This document shows, one piece after another, positions 5,573 through 5,744 of a stretch of DNA of 5,744 nt (position 1 is the stretch's first letter; each line of letters begins with the position of its first letter). The translations under genes were made by a program, and so were the position numbers. The notes under the pieces are model-generated. The model was given only the letters and a program-made list of their open reading frames with translations, made no database searches and had not been told where the DNA came from. This stretch comes from an uncultured Veillonella sp. GTDB lineage: Bacteria > Bacillota > Negativicutes > Veillonellales > Veillonellaceae. Location of the stretch: contig NZ_CALLVP010000052.1 of assembly GCF_938010505.1 (NCBI RefSeq), forward strand, positions 1 through 5,744, written 5' to 3'.

Positions 5573-5659
5573 TTGACAACTACTCATTCAGCTAAAATAT
5601 CAAACAGTATAAAAATAAAGCACATGACTGTAAGATTATATAATGAACTGAACCCCTAA
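5573..5659 (+). pseudogene. Possible N-terminal remnant of a small DNA-binding (RHH-like) protein cut by the IS end
   Basis: From TTG 5573 a frame of 28 codons runs to TAA at 5657-5659. GGGAG (5559-5563) lies nine bases upstream. The peptide contains KHMTVRLYNEL, which resembles the first beta-strand and helix start of ribbon-helix-helix antitoxins (typically TVRL-x-x-EL). The frame enters the putative IS end at 5644, so the last residues (after LY) come from the IS. An antitoxin gene broken by the insertion would fit next to a HEPN protein. However, the peptide is very short, the start codon is TTG, and the frame is open upstream back to 5495 without a better start. It may be chance in AT-rich DNA. 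Confidence 0.22.
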
Positions 5660-5744
5660 AATTTGAGACAATTTTGGGAGGTACAGTCTTTTTATTGTCT
5701 TTAGACTGGTTCGCGACGTAGTCGCGAATCATTAAACCACCCGC
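5644..5744 (-). mobile_element. End of an IS3-family-like insertion sequence, running off the window
   Basis: From 5644 the sequence TGAACTGAACCCCTAAAA resembles the terminal inverted repeats of IS3-family (IS150-group) elements of Firmicutes, which commonly start TGAACTG followed by a C-run and A-rich bases. The complementary strand reads as a typical right end (TTTTAGGGGTTCAGTTCA), so the transposase would lie to the right, transcribed leftward. Inside are CCTAAAATT/AATTTTGGG (5655-5663/5670-5678), CAGTCT/AGACTG (5684-5689/5703-5708) and a strong palindrome at 5707-5731. No transposase is visible. The IS identity is from motif memory; the other end and target duplication are outside the window. 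Confidence 0.5.
5707..5731. repeat. Strong GC-rich palindrome near the IS end
   Basis: TTCGCGAC (5710-5717) and GTCGCGAA (5721-5728) are perfect arms around GTA, extended outward by G-T, G-C and T-A pairs to 11 pairs. It is the most GC-rich hairpin in an AT-rich area. The final ACCACCCGC (5736-5744) looks like the first arm of another hairpin cut by the window end. Possible roles are a transposase-gene terminator read leftward or protection of the IS from outside transcription. Confidence 0.6.

Noticed and set aside
5573..5578. Perfect TTGACA as a promoter -35 box
   Set aside because: No acceptable -10 lies 16-18 bases downstream; the nearest good box, TAAAAT at 5593, is only 14 bases away.
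1..5744. CRISPR arrays, tRNA or rRNA genes
   Set aside because: No regularly spaced direct repeats, cloverleaf-like sequence or rRNA-like conserved blocks were seen on either strand.

Overview
The window looks like chromosomal DNA of a low-to-moderate GC Firmicute. My best guess is a Negativicute such as Veillonella. This rests on Shine-Dalgarno sites matching the Bacillus-type 16S tail, a Firmicute-type PurBox in front of guaA, and the general look of the proteins; no marker gene fixes the genus. All confident genes lie on the + strand.

Left part (1-2905), metabolic genes. An AT-rich upstream region carries candidate promoters on both strands. It is followed by an M20D-type amidohydrolase/peptidase (224-1411), a HAD-IIB (Cof-type) phosphatase with an enlarged cap (1490-2596), and a small 2[4Fe-4S] ferredoxin (2699-2905) with a near-ideal Shine-Dalgarno site. 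Gaps of 78 and 102 bases with no strong terminator between them would allow co-transcription, but the three proteins share no obvious pathway.

Middle part (2906-4866), guaA and its control region. The 356-base non-coding stretch before guaA holds two weak hairpins just after the ferredoxin, a few degenerate AT-rich repeats, an exact 13-base match to the PurR PurBox consensus, a poorer inverted second copy, an extended -10 promoter, and a leader of roughly 108 bases with three small stem-loops. GMP synthase starts at ATG 3262 (511 aa), not at the upstream in-frame ATGs, and ends at a strong intrinsic terminator (4833-4866). I infer that guaA is its own transcription unit under purine control by a PurR-type regulator.

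Right part (4867-5744), accessory DNA. Base composition drops sharply (about 13-25% GC in sampled lines, against 43% in a guaA line). A 191-aa protein with an R-x5-H motif resembles the HEPN/AbiU2 family of abortive-infection and toxin-like proteins. After it comes a short open frame whose end weakly resembles a ribbon-helix-helix N-terminus. It runs into what looks like the end of an IS3-family insertion sequence at about 5644, with a strong palindrome at 5707-5731. The window stops inside this element, so its transposase is not visible. The HEPN gene between the guaA terminator and the IS end is the most likely defence-related or novel content, but its partner, if any, is missing or lies beyond the window.
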